This document shows, one piece after another, positions 48,143 through 60,222 of a stretch of DNA of 64,000 nt (within the stretch, counting starts at the first letter, position 1; every line of letters starts with the position of its first letter). A model generated the notes under the pieces. The model saw only the letters and a list, made by a program, of their open reading frames with translations. It was not told the DNA's origin and did not search any database. The translations under genes and the position numbers were made by a program. The stretch is from Blastomyces gilchristii SLH14081 (lineage: Eukaryota; Ascomycota; Eurotiomycetes; Onygenales; Ajellomycetaceae): contig NW_003101679.1 of the NCBI RefSeq assembly GCF_000003855.2, positions 1,124,417 through 1,188,416 on the forward strand. Reading direction: 5' to 3'.

Positions 48143-49741
48143 GTGAGTAAAATGAGTTTAAGAGTACACTCAGTTGATGTGGAAAAAGATGTTTTCCCAG
48201 ATGCTGTTCCTGAGATTGAAATTCTAAAGAGAAGAAAGAAGGAAGAAATAGAGAAACAACAAGTTCTTGAAATACAGGAACTGGAAAAAGCAAGCAAAAT
48301 TCTTGGAAAACAGTGTCTGAGTGAGAAGAATGAAGAAGTTCTGTTAATTCTTCATGCTCAGGCTAGACAACTATAAGAAGTGATCAAGTTCAAACTTGGA
48401 ATTTTAAACACAATTCAAAAAACATTGAAATCTTTCAGTACAGTCACTGACTCTTTTTCATCTTCTACTTCTTCATCTTCTTCTTCAAATCAGAAGAAAA
48501 CATATGCTCAAGTAGCAGAATCTGCTGTCTTCAAACCTGCTAGTTCAAAATCTGCTCAAAATTCTGAGAAAACTGAGAAGAATATTTCTCAGATCTCTGT
48601 TCATAGAAAGGAAAAAAAAGAAATGCAAAAAGAGAAGAACTTTCAAATCTTCAGAAATAGAAGACTTATTCTTAAAGTCTTAAATCAGAAGAGCTTGCAA
48701 AAAAACAAGCTAAACTCAAATCTTATCTTCAGAATTAGAAATGAAATTAATCAGCAGTTCTTTTCTCAGTTAATGACTGATATTGAAGTTCAAAAACCAG
48801 TCATAGCTTCAATTGAGTCATCTTTCTTTGAAAACTCTATTATTTTGACTACAATGCCTGAATTCAGTGCAGAATTCCTTATTCAGAATGAGAATCTCTG
48901 AAAATCAGCAATAGAATCTCTACTGAATACAATAATTCTATCTGAAAGAGATGAAAAGTGAGACAAATTCATTCTTCATGATATTTCAGTTGAAATTTTT
49001 GACTGTGAGGAAGAAATGCTGCTTCTCAAAAATGAATTAGAAGAATACAATTCTATTCAACTGAGAAAAGAGTCTGTATGACTTAATTCAATTGAGTTCA
49101 GACAGAGTAGAAGAAATGCCTCTGTTCTAGTGTATATAAAAACACTTGAACAGTCAAGAATCTCTGAAGTAAGAGTAGCAGGTTTGAAAATGAGAGTTCA
49201 TGAATACAAAGATTCAAGAATGAATCTCAAAGCTCAAACACAGTGTTCAAACTGTTAAAGATATGAACACTTTGCAATCTCTTGTTTCAGAGACTCAAAA
49301 TATGCATTCTGTGCTAGAGATCACAAAACTAGTGAGCATAAATATGAAACATGCTCAAAAAGAGATGAAATATGTCAATATACTCTGCTTAAGTGCTTCA
49401 ATTGCAAAGAAAAACATGCATCTAGCTCAAAAGAATGTGTATTTGCTTCAAGAACTCAGAAGAACTGGAGAAAAGATGAAGCTCAAAGTGAATCTAAAAC
49501 TGAAGAGAAAAGTCAAGCCAGTAAATTCACAACTGCAAGCTTAAAAAGAAGAAACTCTCAACTATCTAGGTCTTCAAACTCCAATTCTCCAGCTAAATGT
49601 AAACAGAATTTGAATCCTCAAACACCTGTTAAGATTAGAGAATTGAGAAATGACTCTGATGATAAACTAGATAGAATGCAAGCAGTTGAGATTCCTGCTT
49701 TTCAAAATAGTTATAATCTACTATCTGGTGATAGTGATTAG
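48143..49741 (+). pseudogene. LINE-2 ORF1 (Gag-like), five premature stops
   Basis: Exactly 533 codons from the Met at 48143 to TAG at 49739-49741, with no indel against LINE-1 frame. In-frame stops seen: TAA at 48374, TGA at 48899, 48959 and 49079, TAA at 49256. Domains: coiled coil (residues 15-80), Ser-rich linker (95-115), conserved basic region (150-255), then zinc knuckles from about residue 366 (C-S-N-C...H...C, C-x2-C, C-x2-C) with some Cys turned to Tyr. It would package LINE RNA as ribonucleoprotein in an active element. Confidence 0.9.
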
Positions 49742-49770
49742 ATTCTACTATATCTTCACTCTCTTTTAGT

Positions 49771-52700
49771 ATGAATATACAACAAAAACAACAAAAAAAG
49801 TTTAAAAACTCTTCAAAAATCACATTTATTTAAAACAATGTGAATAGAAACTCAAATTGCATTTATTCTTGTCTTCAGATTGCATTTGAATAAAAAGTTG
49901 ACTTTGTACTTCTTCAAGAACTAAACTTTGATACTGAGTAAAAGTACATCATTTCTCATTCAAGCTATTACTGCTTTCTTTCTGAAAAATCTGAGATAAA
50001 ATCAAGAGTAGTAATCTATGAGAGAAAAAGATCAAGATATCAATTTAATCTGAGATTTGATATCATATCTGACTCTGACATTCTAGTGGGTGACATTATA
50101 GATAAAGATAATGAGTTTGATACTATTCAACTTATAAATATCTATAATGAAAAATCATTGAAAGAAAACAACAATACCTGGATAATTGATAGAGGATTTT
50201 TGAATATAACTCTCTTAAAAAACTCTATAATTGTAGAAGACTTCAATGCACATCATCTCTGATGAAACTCAGAGTGCACAAGAGCAGTAAGAGCAGATAA
50301 ACTGATTGAATGAACTTTTGAGCATTCAATAGATTTAGTTAACAAGTCTGATCAACAAACATTCTTTAGAAAAGGCATGAAACAGAAATCTATTATAGAT
50401 CTAACTTTCATGTCATAAAATCTAATTGAAAAAAGACTTATAAACTGGTTTATTGATTCAAATGAAATCTCAGGATCAGATCATGAGATCATTCAATTTG
50501 ATATTGAACTGAGTGAAAAATAAAGAAGTGAAAATCCTCTTCTCTCTAATCAGTATAACTTTGAAAAAGCTGATTGAAAAGCAGTTGAAGAAAGAGTAAA
50601 ACAGCTGAAATCTGAAAGGCAGAGTGAGCTCTATTGAAATCAAAGTCAAGATATATCAAATGAAATGCTTGAGAATAGAGCAAAGCTGATTACATCTATT
50701 CTTCTAACAAGTATTGAAGAAAATATTTCAAAGAAAAAGTCTTCTGAGTATTTCAAACCTTGATGAAATGAGAATATCACTTCTAAAAGAAAGTAATTAG
50801 CCACTGCTAAGAGAGATTGAAAGAATCACTTAATATCTGATAAAGAGTTCAAAGCTATTCAAAATGAATATTTTTCAGATATTAAAAAAGTCAAAACAGA
50901 TTACTGAAACAAATTTCTTGAAGAAGCATAAGGAAAAGAAGTTTTCAAAGCCTTCAACTATATTAAAACAAGAAGTGTAGCAAAGCTTTCAATCTTAGAA
51001 TATGAATTTCAGAATGAATTATATACAGCAAATTCTTTTGAGAAAAAATGTCAAGCTTTTATAAGAATTCTCTTTCAAAACTCATCACATTTAGAAGAGG
51101 AGAATATGTCATTTCATAAATATATTGATGAAAATAACTGGGAATGGCCTGAGCTTACATATGATGAACTAGAGTCAGCAATATTCTCAAGTTCAATTAA
51201 AACTGCTGCAGGGCCTGATTCAATTAATCCCTCAATTATTCAAAACACATATTCCTACTTGAAGAATGAATATTTTGAGCTCTTTTTCAATCTCTTAAAA
51301 AATGGTTATCATTCTGAATGCTGGAGAGAAGCTACTGGAGTAATCCTTACAAAACCTAATAGAAAGACTTCAATTTCTAAGTTATATAGAGTAATATCTC
51401 TGTTGAACTGTTTGAGAAAAATTCTAGAAAAGATAATAGCTACTAGATTATCTTTTATAAGCTCTATTAGTGATTCTCTTCTATTTAATGAATAAATAAG
51501 AGATAGAAAACAATCTTCTGCAATTGATACTGTTCTCTCAGTTATTTATGATATTTAAGTAGCAAAGTATGAAGACCTGGTCTTAACTGCAGTTTTTATT
51601 GATATAAAAGATGCATTTAATCATGTGTCAAAGTCTAAGATGATTCAAACTTTGAAGATGTTAAAACTGTCACTTTCTCTAATAAAATGAGTCAATTGTT
51701 TCATGTCTAAAAGAATTATACAACTATTCTTTGATGAAAGAAAACAAGATAAAACTGAGATAAAAATAGAAGTATCACAAGAATCTCCAATCTCACCTGT
51801 TTTATTTGTAATATATACTGCATATCTATTCAAGAATAGAGAGATGAAAATAGTGAGATCTTCAAGTTATGTAGATGATATTGATCTACTCTACAGTTCA
51901 AAGACAATCAAAGAGAATTTAGAAGTGATTAAGAAAGCAGTAAAGAAAATCTTTGTTAGAGCAGATATCAATCTAATTCAATTTGATATGAATAAAACTG
52001 AGCTAATTCACTTTTTTCTCAGATTTAATGAGAAAGAACTAAGTCTAACTCTTTTGAATAAAGAGATTAAACCCAGTTTAAATGTCAAATGACTAGAAGT
52101 ATGATTAAACTCCAAGTTGAATTTTAAATATCATATTCAACAAAGAATCATCAAGGCAGAGAGACTACTGAATAGTATAATCAGACTATTAAATACTGAG
52201 AGAGGTCTATTCTTTCAGGCTATGAGACAGTTATACATAGCCTGTATTATCTCAGTAGCTGATTATGAAGTTCAAGTTTAATGAAATAATCAAGGAAACT
52301 TCACTAAACTCTTTCAAAGTCTATAAAACAGAGCTTTGAGAAGAATTCTGGAAGCATTCAAGTCATCTTCTATTAAAGCAATGAAAATTGAAGCTTCAAT
52401 TCCACCTTCTGCTATTCAATTTGAAAAGGCCTGTATGAACTATGCTCTGAGAGTCATGAAGATGAGCTCAAATCATATAATCAGAGAAAGAGTCTCTTCT
52501 TTATTTCCATCAGTTAACTCAGGAAATGAACTGAATTGAAATAGATTTCTTGATTGAAATGAGAATAATACTTTAAAGAAAATGCTCTCTCAACTGTATA
52601 GACTATGTTTACTTATTAAGAATCAATTTTCTTCATTAAATGTTGAGAAAATTGATCATGAGAAGATATCTCTCTGAAGAGAAAAGCTGGAATCTCTCAT

Positions 52701-53715
52701 AGACTTACAAATAAGTGAACTATCTAAAGAGAGAGAATATAAACAGTATTTGAAGAAGATCTCTACAATTAATATAAAAGACTCTATTCTGATCTACTCA
52801 GATGACTCAAAAAATGAGAATTTGAATAGATTAGACACAGACATTGCTTATACTGAAGATAATATTAATTTTATCTCAGATTTCTGGAATTTAGGCTGTG
52901 AATCTAAAGTCTTTGATGCTGAACTATTTGCAATAGTGAAAGCTTTCAAACTCATTGAAATAAAATCTCATAAAAGAGAAAATGATTTGAAAGAGGTATG
53001 AATATTCTCTGATAGTCAAGCTGCTTTAAAAAGACTTAGAAATAGTCAGATTCATAATAATCAAATGAATCTTGAACTGATTTTAAACTCTGTTTTGAAA
53101 ATTCAAAAGAGAAGAACATCAAAACTGATAATTCATCTGCATTGAGTTCCTGCTTATATGAATATTCATGACAATGAATTGGCTGATTTAGCTGCAAAAA
53201 AGAGTTCAGAATTAAGCAGATCTATTCAAAAAACAGTGTTCTGATCTTTCATAAAGAGAAAGATAAAAGAATCTTGTTTAAACAAGTGAAATGAAAGCTG
53301 GCAGAAACAAAAGAAGAGTATACATTATTCAAGATTTGAGATAAAACCAAAGTGGAAATCTTGTTCAATTAAATGTAAAAAGAAAATATTCTCATCTATA
53401 ATTCAGCTGAAACTAGGACATGGTTATTTCAAATCTTATATACAAAGATTTGATGATAGATTTGATTCAACAGAGTGCTCATTCTGCAATGTGAATGAAA
53501 ATCCTGAGCATATTGTAATGCATTGCGCATTATACAATAGTCTCAGAGTCAGATTAAAGAAAAAGTATGATTTAAATCAATTAAATATGAGGTTCTTATT
53601 CTCAACTGAGACAGGAACTAAATACTTAATAGACTTTCTATCAGAAACTAGAGCAGCTATAAGAAAATGGCTGAATTCAGAAGTATCTGAATATGAAGAA
53701 GTGGAAATTGACTAG
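49771..53715 (+). pseudogene. LINE-2 ORF2: AP-like endonuclease, RT, RNase H, Cys/His motif
   Basis: 1315 codons from the Met at 49771 to TAG at 53713, frame intact apart from substitution-type stops. Endonuclease: catalytic Glu in L-Q-E-L at 49918; G-D-F-N-A-H-H mutated to E-D-F-N-A-H-H at 50236 (Gly to Glu); S-D-H at 50476-50484. RT: A-G-P-D-S-I-N near 51210 and Y-V-D-D at 51868-51879. RNase H acidic residues: Asp in Y-S-D-D-S at 52801, Glu in A-E-L-F-A at 52921, Asp in S-D-S-Q at 53011, and N-E-L-A-D with Asp at 53185. C-x2-C at 53476-53487 followed by H-x4-H-C. The presence of RNase H and an ORF1 with knuckles points to the I/Tad group. Confidence 0.92.
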
Positions 53716-54010
53716 ATATAGTCTGTTAAAACAGCTATATATTATCTTTTAATAATTTTGTTTTGTTATAGTCTCTCTTTACTGTACTTGTTTTCTTCTG
53801 TTCTTTTCTCTATCTATTTAATGTGTCTATCTTTAAGACTATGTTCTCTTTTCTTTTGTCATAATATTTTCAAATGATTTCAAACTATCAGAAGGTGTTG
53901 AAATACTGCAATTTGTAAACAGTTTTTGTATTCTGGGCTGGAATTTTCTGATTTTGCATATTTGAAATTGATAAATGTATAATAGTTGACTCTATAGATA
54001 TAGGAAAAAC

Positions 54011-54033
54011 CCTGAGAACTAAAGATTCTCAGG
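54011..54033 (+). other. 3' UTR hairpin of LINE-2
   Basis: CCTGAGAAC with ATTCTCAGG, one mismatch from the perfect stem of the other copies, 5-nt loop, about 40 bp before the (AAT)n tail at 54074-54090. Confidence 0.65.
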
Positions 54034-54105
54034 TAGATGTCATAGTCTCTGACTGCATACATCTATAATTGAAGAATAATAATAATAATAATGAATATTT
54101 ATACA

Positions 54106-54250
54106 TGTATGTGATGGTGTACATGGTGGAGCTTCGAGGCGGAAGAATATACGCGCGTTCGTAGCGGCCGCGGATCGGCGATCGGGAATGAAAGAACCTA
54201 TGAAGTGTAATGAAATAGTCTATATGATTGATCGGGCGCAGCCCGCCACA
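54106..54250 (-). repeat. 5' LTR of Ty3-C, outer part (145 bp)
   Basis: Completes the LTR (125 + 145 = 270 bp). It is rich in CG (ATACGCGCGTTCG, GCGGCCGCGGATCGGCG, GGGCGCAGCCCGCC), while the same bases in the 3' LTR copy (3575-3719) are mutated to TG/CA. The TSD caatt follows. Confidence 0.93.
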
Positions 54251-56023
54251 CAATTGTATTGTAGATGAAAAGACAAGAAGCTTACTATTTAACAGCAGAC
54301 TTATAAGAGAACTTTGAGATGAAGCTATTTAAGTCATAGTTATGATGATCAACACATTCTCAATATCAACAAAGATTTATAAATATCAGAGAGAAACCTT
54401 ATTATCTTCTTTTAAAGCTTGAACAGGTGTTCAATCTTCTGCTCATTGAATACACAGATGAGAATGTAAGATGTATAAGAAGAATCTGAAGATTATTAAT
54501 AAGCTCACAGATAGAACTGATGATAAGTAATAATAATTAGTTGAATATTAAGAACTGTATTAATATTGTATCTGAGACCCTGCAACCTGAAAGCTTGAGA
54601 TTGTAAGAGATATTGTTTTTAATGAAGAATTAGCAACAGAAGAAGCACTGATAAATGTTATTAAAGAAGTAGTTAAACTGTCAGAGAAATTAAATGTTCT
54701 TAACACTATGAAGAGATGATAACACTGCCTTCTAAGAAGACTTGTAAAGAATAAATCTAATGTTTTAAAGATGCTTGCTGATGATGATATAAACAGTGCA
54801 CTGAAACTGATATATCTACTAGATGATGAGACAGAACTTGTCAATGATGATATGAATAACTCTGTGAATGATGAAGATTCTGTACTTAGTGTTCTTAATG
54901 ACTGTTCAATCACACTGACAGAGGTCAAAAGAAGTCATGACTGAGAACATTGACATCAGACAATGAGGAAGAAAGTGAAAACTTTTGAACAGAAGAAGAT
55001 ATATATTATTGTTGAAAAGGCTCTGGAAATGAACATTCTTACAGATAAATGAGTGTACAATCAGAAGTTGAATAACAAGGATGAAATTATCTGCTTTAGA
55101 GCTTATTAAGTGATTAGAGAATTCCTACAATAACAAGATGTTTATTATAATAAGTCATATGCAGCAGTAATGTCTGAACCTACATTACAGAGCTTATTCA
55201 CTATATTTATAGCAAGAGGTTGAAAAGTCAGATTGATTGACTATGTATCTGCATTTTTAAATGAGGTATTGCTTCAGAATGAGATAATATTTATGCAACT
55301 ACTTACAGAGATCAAGCACAGTCATGATAAATTAGTAGAGCTTGTATGTCAGAGCTTATACAGAATGAAACAGACAGCAAGAACATGATATTTTCTTATA
55401 ATAGAACACTTAATGAATCTAGAATTCAAGATCTCATCTTATAACAGTGAATTTCTTTATCATTCAATTTATAAGTTATTCTTGACACTATATATCAATG
55501 ACTGTTGAATCACAGAACCTGAAGAGAGTGAAATTGAGTGAATTTTGATAAAAATCAGAAAAAGATTTAAGATAAAAGAAGTTGAACAGAATAAATCTTA
55601 TCTGANNNNNNNNNNNNNNNNNNNNNNNNNNNNNNNNNNNNNNNNNNNNNNNNNNNNNNNNNNNNNNNNNNNNNNNNNNNNNNNNNNNNNNNNNNNNNNN
55701 NNNNNNNNNNNNNNNNNNNNNNNNNNNNNNNNNNNNNNNNNNNNNNNNNNNNNNNNNNNNNNNNNNNNNNNNNNNNNNNNNNNNNNNNNNNNNNNNNNNN
55801 NNNNNNNNNNNNNNNNNNNNNNNNNNNNNNNNNNNNNNNNNNNNNNNNNNNNNNNNNNNNNNNNNNNNTATGTATGTCAAGAAGAGAAAACCATGATATA
55901 TTGTATAGAAGAAGATGAAGATGGCCTGAGTCTGTGATATACTGTGATTTAAACTGAGTGAGGGTGAATTCTAATACAAATTAACTACTGACTATATTAT
56001 ATTGATTAACAGGTCACTGATCT
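54251..56023 (+). pseudogene. Copia integrase end and reverse transcriptase, inactivated
   Basis: Continues the Copia frame from 3449: R-E-L-W-D-E-A-I near 54304-54330 is the classic Copia integrase motif (stop at the Trp codon). RT runs from about 54950: A-L-E-M-N-I-L...K-W-V-Y, then Y-V-S-A-F-L-N-E near 55242-55265, S-L-Y-R-M-K-Q-T-A-R near 55354-55385, and the catalytic Y-V-D-D altered to Y-I-N-D near 55485-55500. The gap interrupts the thumb/RNase H region, and 55869-56023 is a short remainder before hAT-2. The 54560-54928 minus-strand open stretch is a shadow. Confidence 0.87.
55606..55868. other. Assembly gap (263 N)
   Basis: A run of undetermined bases inside the Copia pol; open frames drawn across it are meaningless. 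Confidence 0.99.
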
Positions 56024-56328
56024 TAGACTGGCCGCCGGGACCATGAATTTCACATTTGGTCCCATTTGGTCTGGTCTCATACATTTCTTGGCGTGAGTCC
56101 CACCAGGACCAAGTCTTAAAAAAATCTGAAAATGGACCATTTCTGAGAGAAATGGTGTGAAAAATGACCAGATTTAATTCAAGAACAGTAAAATGAGAGT
56201 AATTTTCCAGAATAAACTGTGAAAGATGATTATTCTTTCAAAATCAGAATGAGACTGAGACTGAAGATTAAAATCAGTTTCATTCAGTTCATTCAGTGAT
56301 TGCTTATATAATCAGAATTTGGTAACAA

Positions 56329-58740
56329 TTATTGATAATGCTCATGAAATAACTAAATACATTCTTGTGCAAGTTTATTCTTCACTTTCTCATGAAAACT
56401 ACACTTCTCTGATATACTGTGATCAGAGGTATTAAACTGTCTGATAATTTTATGTTTTACAATCATGAGTTTCTTGATTGTTTCTTCTTGTAATTATCTC
56501 TGATAATAGTAATAAATATCTCAACTTGAGTTGAACTTTTGCTTCATTTTCATCCCTGTTAATAAAATTATCAGAATATCACATGCCATCAGTGCAACAG
56601 TTGAATATATACTCTCAATAATTTTTCATAACTCTAGAATTGATTTAGTGTGTAAATTCATTGAATTATCTTGAAGATAGTAATCAAATTCAGTTTTACA
56701 AGTATGTAGTTTTGTCTGATTTTCAGTTGCAATTAATGTATGCAAGTTCTGTTTCAAAGTTAGTATTATAGTTCTATGTGATATGAAGCATTATCAAAGA
56801 TTGTTACTTACTAGAGAATTGTATTTCACTGTCTTTACATCTTAAATATCTGCTTGTTCAAATCTCTGATAGTTGACATTGTAGTAGTCTCAGACTAATT
56901 TAACATATGAGTCTCATTCCTCCTCTATTCAATCTTGAGAAGTGTAGATATTAACTTGATAAGAGAGATCTAGTAGAGCTGCTACAGTATAGTACTCTGT
57001 AAAAGATTGTTCTGTTTTGCTGTAATAATATATCAGTTTATTTCTTACAGTAACAATAGCCTGTACTATAGCATTATCTCAGACTGAATTTCTTTTTAAG
57101 TGATTCAACTGCTTCTCAAGATGAGTAAATAAACTGTTATACACTCATCAGACTGACTGCAGCATTGATGTATGAGTGATTGAGACTGTCTTTATTATCT
57201 TATAAAACTGAAACAGTAAATCAATCATATATTTCAACTGAGTTTACTTTATATCAGAAAGTTTCAATATCTAGATCTTTTCTCAATCAGAGTGTTACAC
57301 TCAATGATCAATTATCTGATACAATTGAAGAGTCTGAATAGTCATCTCATATATTGAACTTCATTATATTCTAACATTCTGTATTATATTCAGTGATGTG
57401 ACTGATTTGTTTATTTATTAAATATCATGAAATCATTGTTATTGTTTAGAAGAGATATAAATCACATTAGCAATGTTTCAAATCTATGATATTTAAATTA
57501 TTAGTTAATCTATTCAAAATTAACAGTAATATTATCAAAAAGTATTATTAAAAAGCAATATCAAAAAGTGTTATCAAAAAATATTATCTTTTATAAAGTG
57601 AATGCAAAAGTTACTTGAGTAATCACTTTCATCTCATTCTTATCTCAAGAATCAGTCATCTCATTATTCTTTATCTTGATGTTAAGATTCTTTATCAGTG
57701 TTTATATTACAAGTTAAATCACATGAGCAATGCAGAGAATATAACCTTGTTTATCATTTCAGAAATACAAAGTCAATTTTTGCTTCAAGCTCTTCACTAT
57801 AGTGTAGTTATTCACAGTATTATCAGTTGTAATTATAAGAAGACTGAGACTAATATCTCAATAGTCATTTTTAATCACAGTTATTAATATCTCTATTATA
57901 TAATTCTCAGTATGACTACTGATCAATGATTCAAATTCAATTAATGTCTCTTAATAAGTTCAGTTCTCATCAATATAATAACATATAACTCTTATAAATG
58001 CAAGATTGTTTATACTAGTTCATGTATTCACTGTGAGAGACACTCTTCAATAATTCTTTAACTCTGATTCTAGATGTTGTATATTAACTTTGTAGTATAT
58101 CTTGAGATTGAACTGAAGACAGAATCAATATAAAATATGAAGATTTGAATTAAGCATTTGAAGAAGTGTTCAGAATTCAGGGTTTTCAATTGATCAAAGA
58201 GAAAGATTCAGAGATATACACATATGAAGTAATTATTCATGAAAGTTATCAGATAAGAGTTGTGAAATCAGAGTACTGATATAAGATTATTTTTGCATGA
58301 TTTTCTTCAAATTAGAAAGTTAATGTTATCAAAAATTATTATCTGATAGAGTAACTTATCAGCTCAGTAGTAATTTTCTGATTATTTTTCTTTTATTGTC
58401 TGCATTCTGATAACTTCAGATGTTAGAAAATTTCTTCAGAGCTATAATCAGTTTATGATGAATGTTTCTAAATAAAGTTGCAGTGATTGCAGCAGAGAGA
58501 TGACTCTTCAGTAATCTATAATGCAATCTATTGATAATTATTTCATAGTTCATCTCAATATTTGTGTTGAGTTTTTCATAAATTTCATGACCTGAAATTA
58601 GATGTGAAGAATGAAGTAATTATTCATTATAATTGAAAGAGAGCATTCTGTGTTGAATTGTAAACAACATAGACTTTGTAATTCATAGTGATTTCTTGAA
58701 GAGTTTATAAATCTTCAATAGAAGTAAAAGAAGTGAAAGA
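56329..58740 (-). pseudogene. hAT-2 transposase, inactivated
   Basis: Same gene as 10616-13020 with independent mutations. The hATC domain lies around 56450-56640 and the T-D-N-A-A-N-N region around 57810-57830 on the minus strand, opposite the shadow open frame 57615-57887. Many TGA/TAA codons. Having two diverged copies would allow the ancestral exon structure to be worked out. Confidence 0.82.
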
Positions 58741-59229
58741 AGTGAATTCAGAAGATATGATAATAATTTGAGAAAAATGATAATTTATTTTCAATAACTG
58801 ATCACTGATGTGTGTAAGAAGAATTAATATAAGAGAAAATAATCTTGTTTCTTAGCTTAGTTATAATTTTAATACTAACTCAGATTGAATATCATTGATG
58901 TATAAAAGTAAATAAATAATCTTGATTAATCTCTGTCATATTTCTTGAAATATATTAATATTGTGAAAGAGAGCATTACTAAATTATATTATCAGATGAT
59001 ATCATTAAAAATATATTAATATTATGAATATTAATGTTGAAAAAATGTTGATACTTATACATTATAGTGATTTGTGAATCATGATAGTTAAATATATATA
59101 TATATATATATATATTGTTGCTGACTTGATTACAACTTGTACAATAATTTTTAAAAACTCAAAATTGATTTCAATTATTAATAATTATGAACTTATAACT
59201 AACTAATATAAAAAGAAAAAAACTTTTTC

Positions 59230-60051
59230 TACTCATTATCTTTCTTCTCTTTCTCATTCTTCTTATTATTCTTCATAATTCACTTCTTATTCTTCTTCTT
59301 CTTCTTCTCCTTCTCATCTGAGATGATAATCATCTCAAAATCTCTCTTCACTGCCTTCTCAGAGAAGGGTTTCTGCTGCTCCTTCTCAGCCAGGTCAACC
59401 TGTGCCTCAAAATCCTGCATTTTCTGGTCTGCTGTCTCAGGTTTCATCTCAGCAGTAAGCAGATTGACATGCTCAGAGAGCAGAGCTGTCTTCTCAATAT
59501 TCTGAATCATGAAGTGCATTCAAGACCTGAACAAGGCCTCAATTTCCTTCTTCTCTGTCAGCTTCTGCTAATCAATTAGAGAACAGAAGTATTATTAAAA
59601 ATTGTTATCTCTTAATAAATAAAAAACTTATCAGTTTTGACTTCTTTATCTCTCACTTCAACACTCTCTCAATCTTCTTCTGCTGCTGCTTATTTATAGT
59701 AACACTCTTCTTCTCTCTCTCTCTCTTCATCTTAGTCTCAAATCATTCTTGAGACTTCTTCTGGTCTCACTGCTGCTGCATGAGACTCTTCACTGTCTTC
59801 TTCTTCAATCTCTCACAGACAGTGCCATCTGCATTATTTCTATACTTAGTTCAGTCTAAATCTATCAGAAGTGTTACTTAAAATTGTTATCATTCTGCTC
59901 TCTTACAGAGCCTCTTCAAGACATTATAACATGTCTTATAATTTGTCTTCTCTTGCTTGAACATCTTCTTCTTCTCTCTCTTCAATCTGTGACAGCGCTC
60001 ACACACCTTGATGATCCGCAGGACCGCAGAATATTTGAAGAGAAATAACAT
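59230..60051 (-). pseudogene. hAT-2 passenger gene: charged coiled-coil protein with Cys/His N-terminus
   Basis: Met at 60051, TAG at 59230-59232. Exon 1 encodes K-V-C-E-R-C-H-R-L-K-R-E...T-C-Y-N-V-L-K-R-L, reminiscent of but not fulfilling a Zn2Cys6 cluster (the third Cys is missing). Intron 1 is 59862-59906 (45 nt, gtaag...gatag). Exon 2 has C-E-R-L-K-K-K-T-V-K-S-L-M-Q-Q-Q and is Lys-rich. Intron 2 (about 59567-59627) has a donor changed from GT to AT. Exon 3 (open in 59280-59519) is acidic/basic coiled coil: Q-N-I-E-K-T-A-L-L-S-E-H-V-N-L-L. It may bind DNA or RNA, but the function is unknown. Exon 1 keeps some CG dinucleotides. Confidence 0.55.
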
Positions 60052-60112
60052 GATTGGTTTCAGTGAGCGTTGAAGAGAGATGAAAGCAGAAGAGATGACT
60101 AGAAATGATATG

Positions 60113-60222
60113 ATAATAGTGATGATGATGATGATAATAATGATGATGATGATAATGATGATAATAATAATGATGATAGTGATGATAGTGATGATAATGA
60201 TAATAATAATGATAATAATGAA
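60113..60222. repeat. Compound GAT/AAT microsatellite in hAT-2
   Basis: Matches 14395-14526 in hAT-1 and differs in length and order of triplets. Confidence 0.88.

Larger units (their letters stand above)
46430..54090 (+). mobile_element. LINE-2: full-length I/Tad-like non-LTR retrotransposon, 7.7 kb
   Basis: Best preserved LINE of the window. Order is GC-rich 5' UTR, AT-rich 5' UTR, 53-bp tandem repeats, ORF1, ORF2, a 3' UTR of about 375 bp (53716-54090) with hairpin, and (AAT)n tail. A 15-bp TSD (atgaatatttataca) fixes both ends. It is inserted in the 5' LTR of Ty3-C. Confidence 0.95.
3450..54250 (-). mobile_element. Ty3-C: Ty3/Gypsy element with 270-bp LTRs, split by three later insertions
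   Basis: Minus-strand element whose own sequence occupies 3450-6727, 36230-36493, 44484-46429 and 54106-54250, about 5.6 kb once Ty3-B, Ty3-A3 and LINE-2 are removed. Order on the minus strand is 5' LTR, gag, protease, RT, RNase H, integrase, 3' LTR, which is the Ty3 order. Flanking TSD is taatt/caatt (one C/T difference, consistent with mutation). The reading frame at the start of RT is continuous across the Ty3-B insertion when one tatt TSD copy is removed. A purine-rich tract on the minus strand abuts the 3' LTR at about 3722-3735. Confidence 0.9.

Noticed and set aside
54560..54928. 122-codon Ser-rich minus-strand frame
   Set aside because: It is antisense to Copia pol linker and RT-proximal sequence that reads collinearly on the plus strand; the Ser richness comes from aga/tga-rich DNA.
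55488..55937. 130-codon open frames on both strands across the gap
   Set aside because: They consist mostly of undetermined bases.
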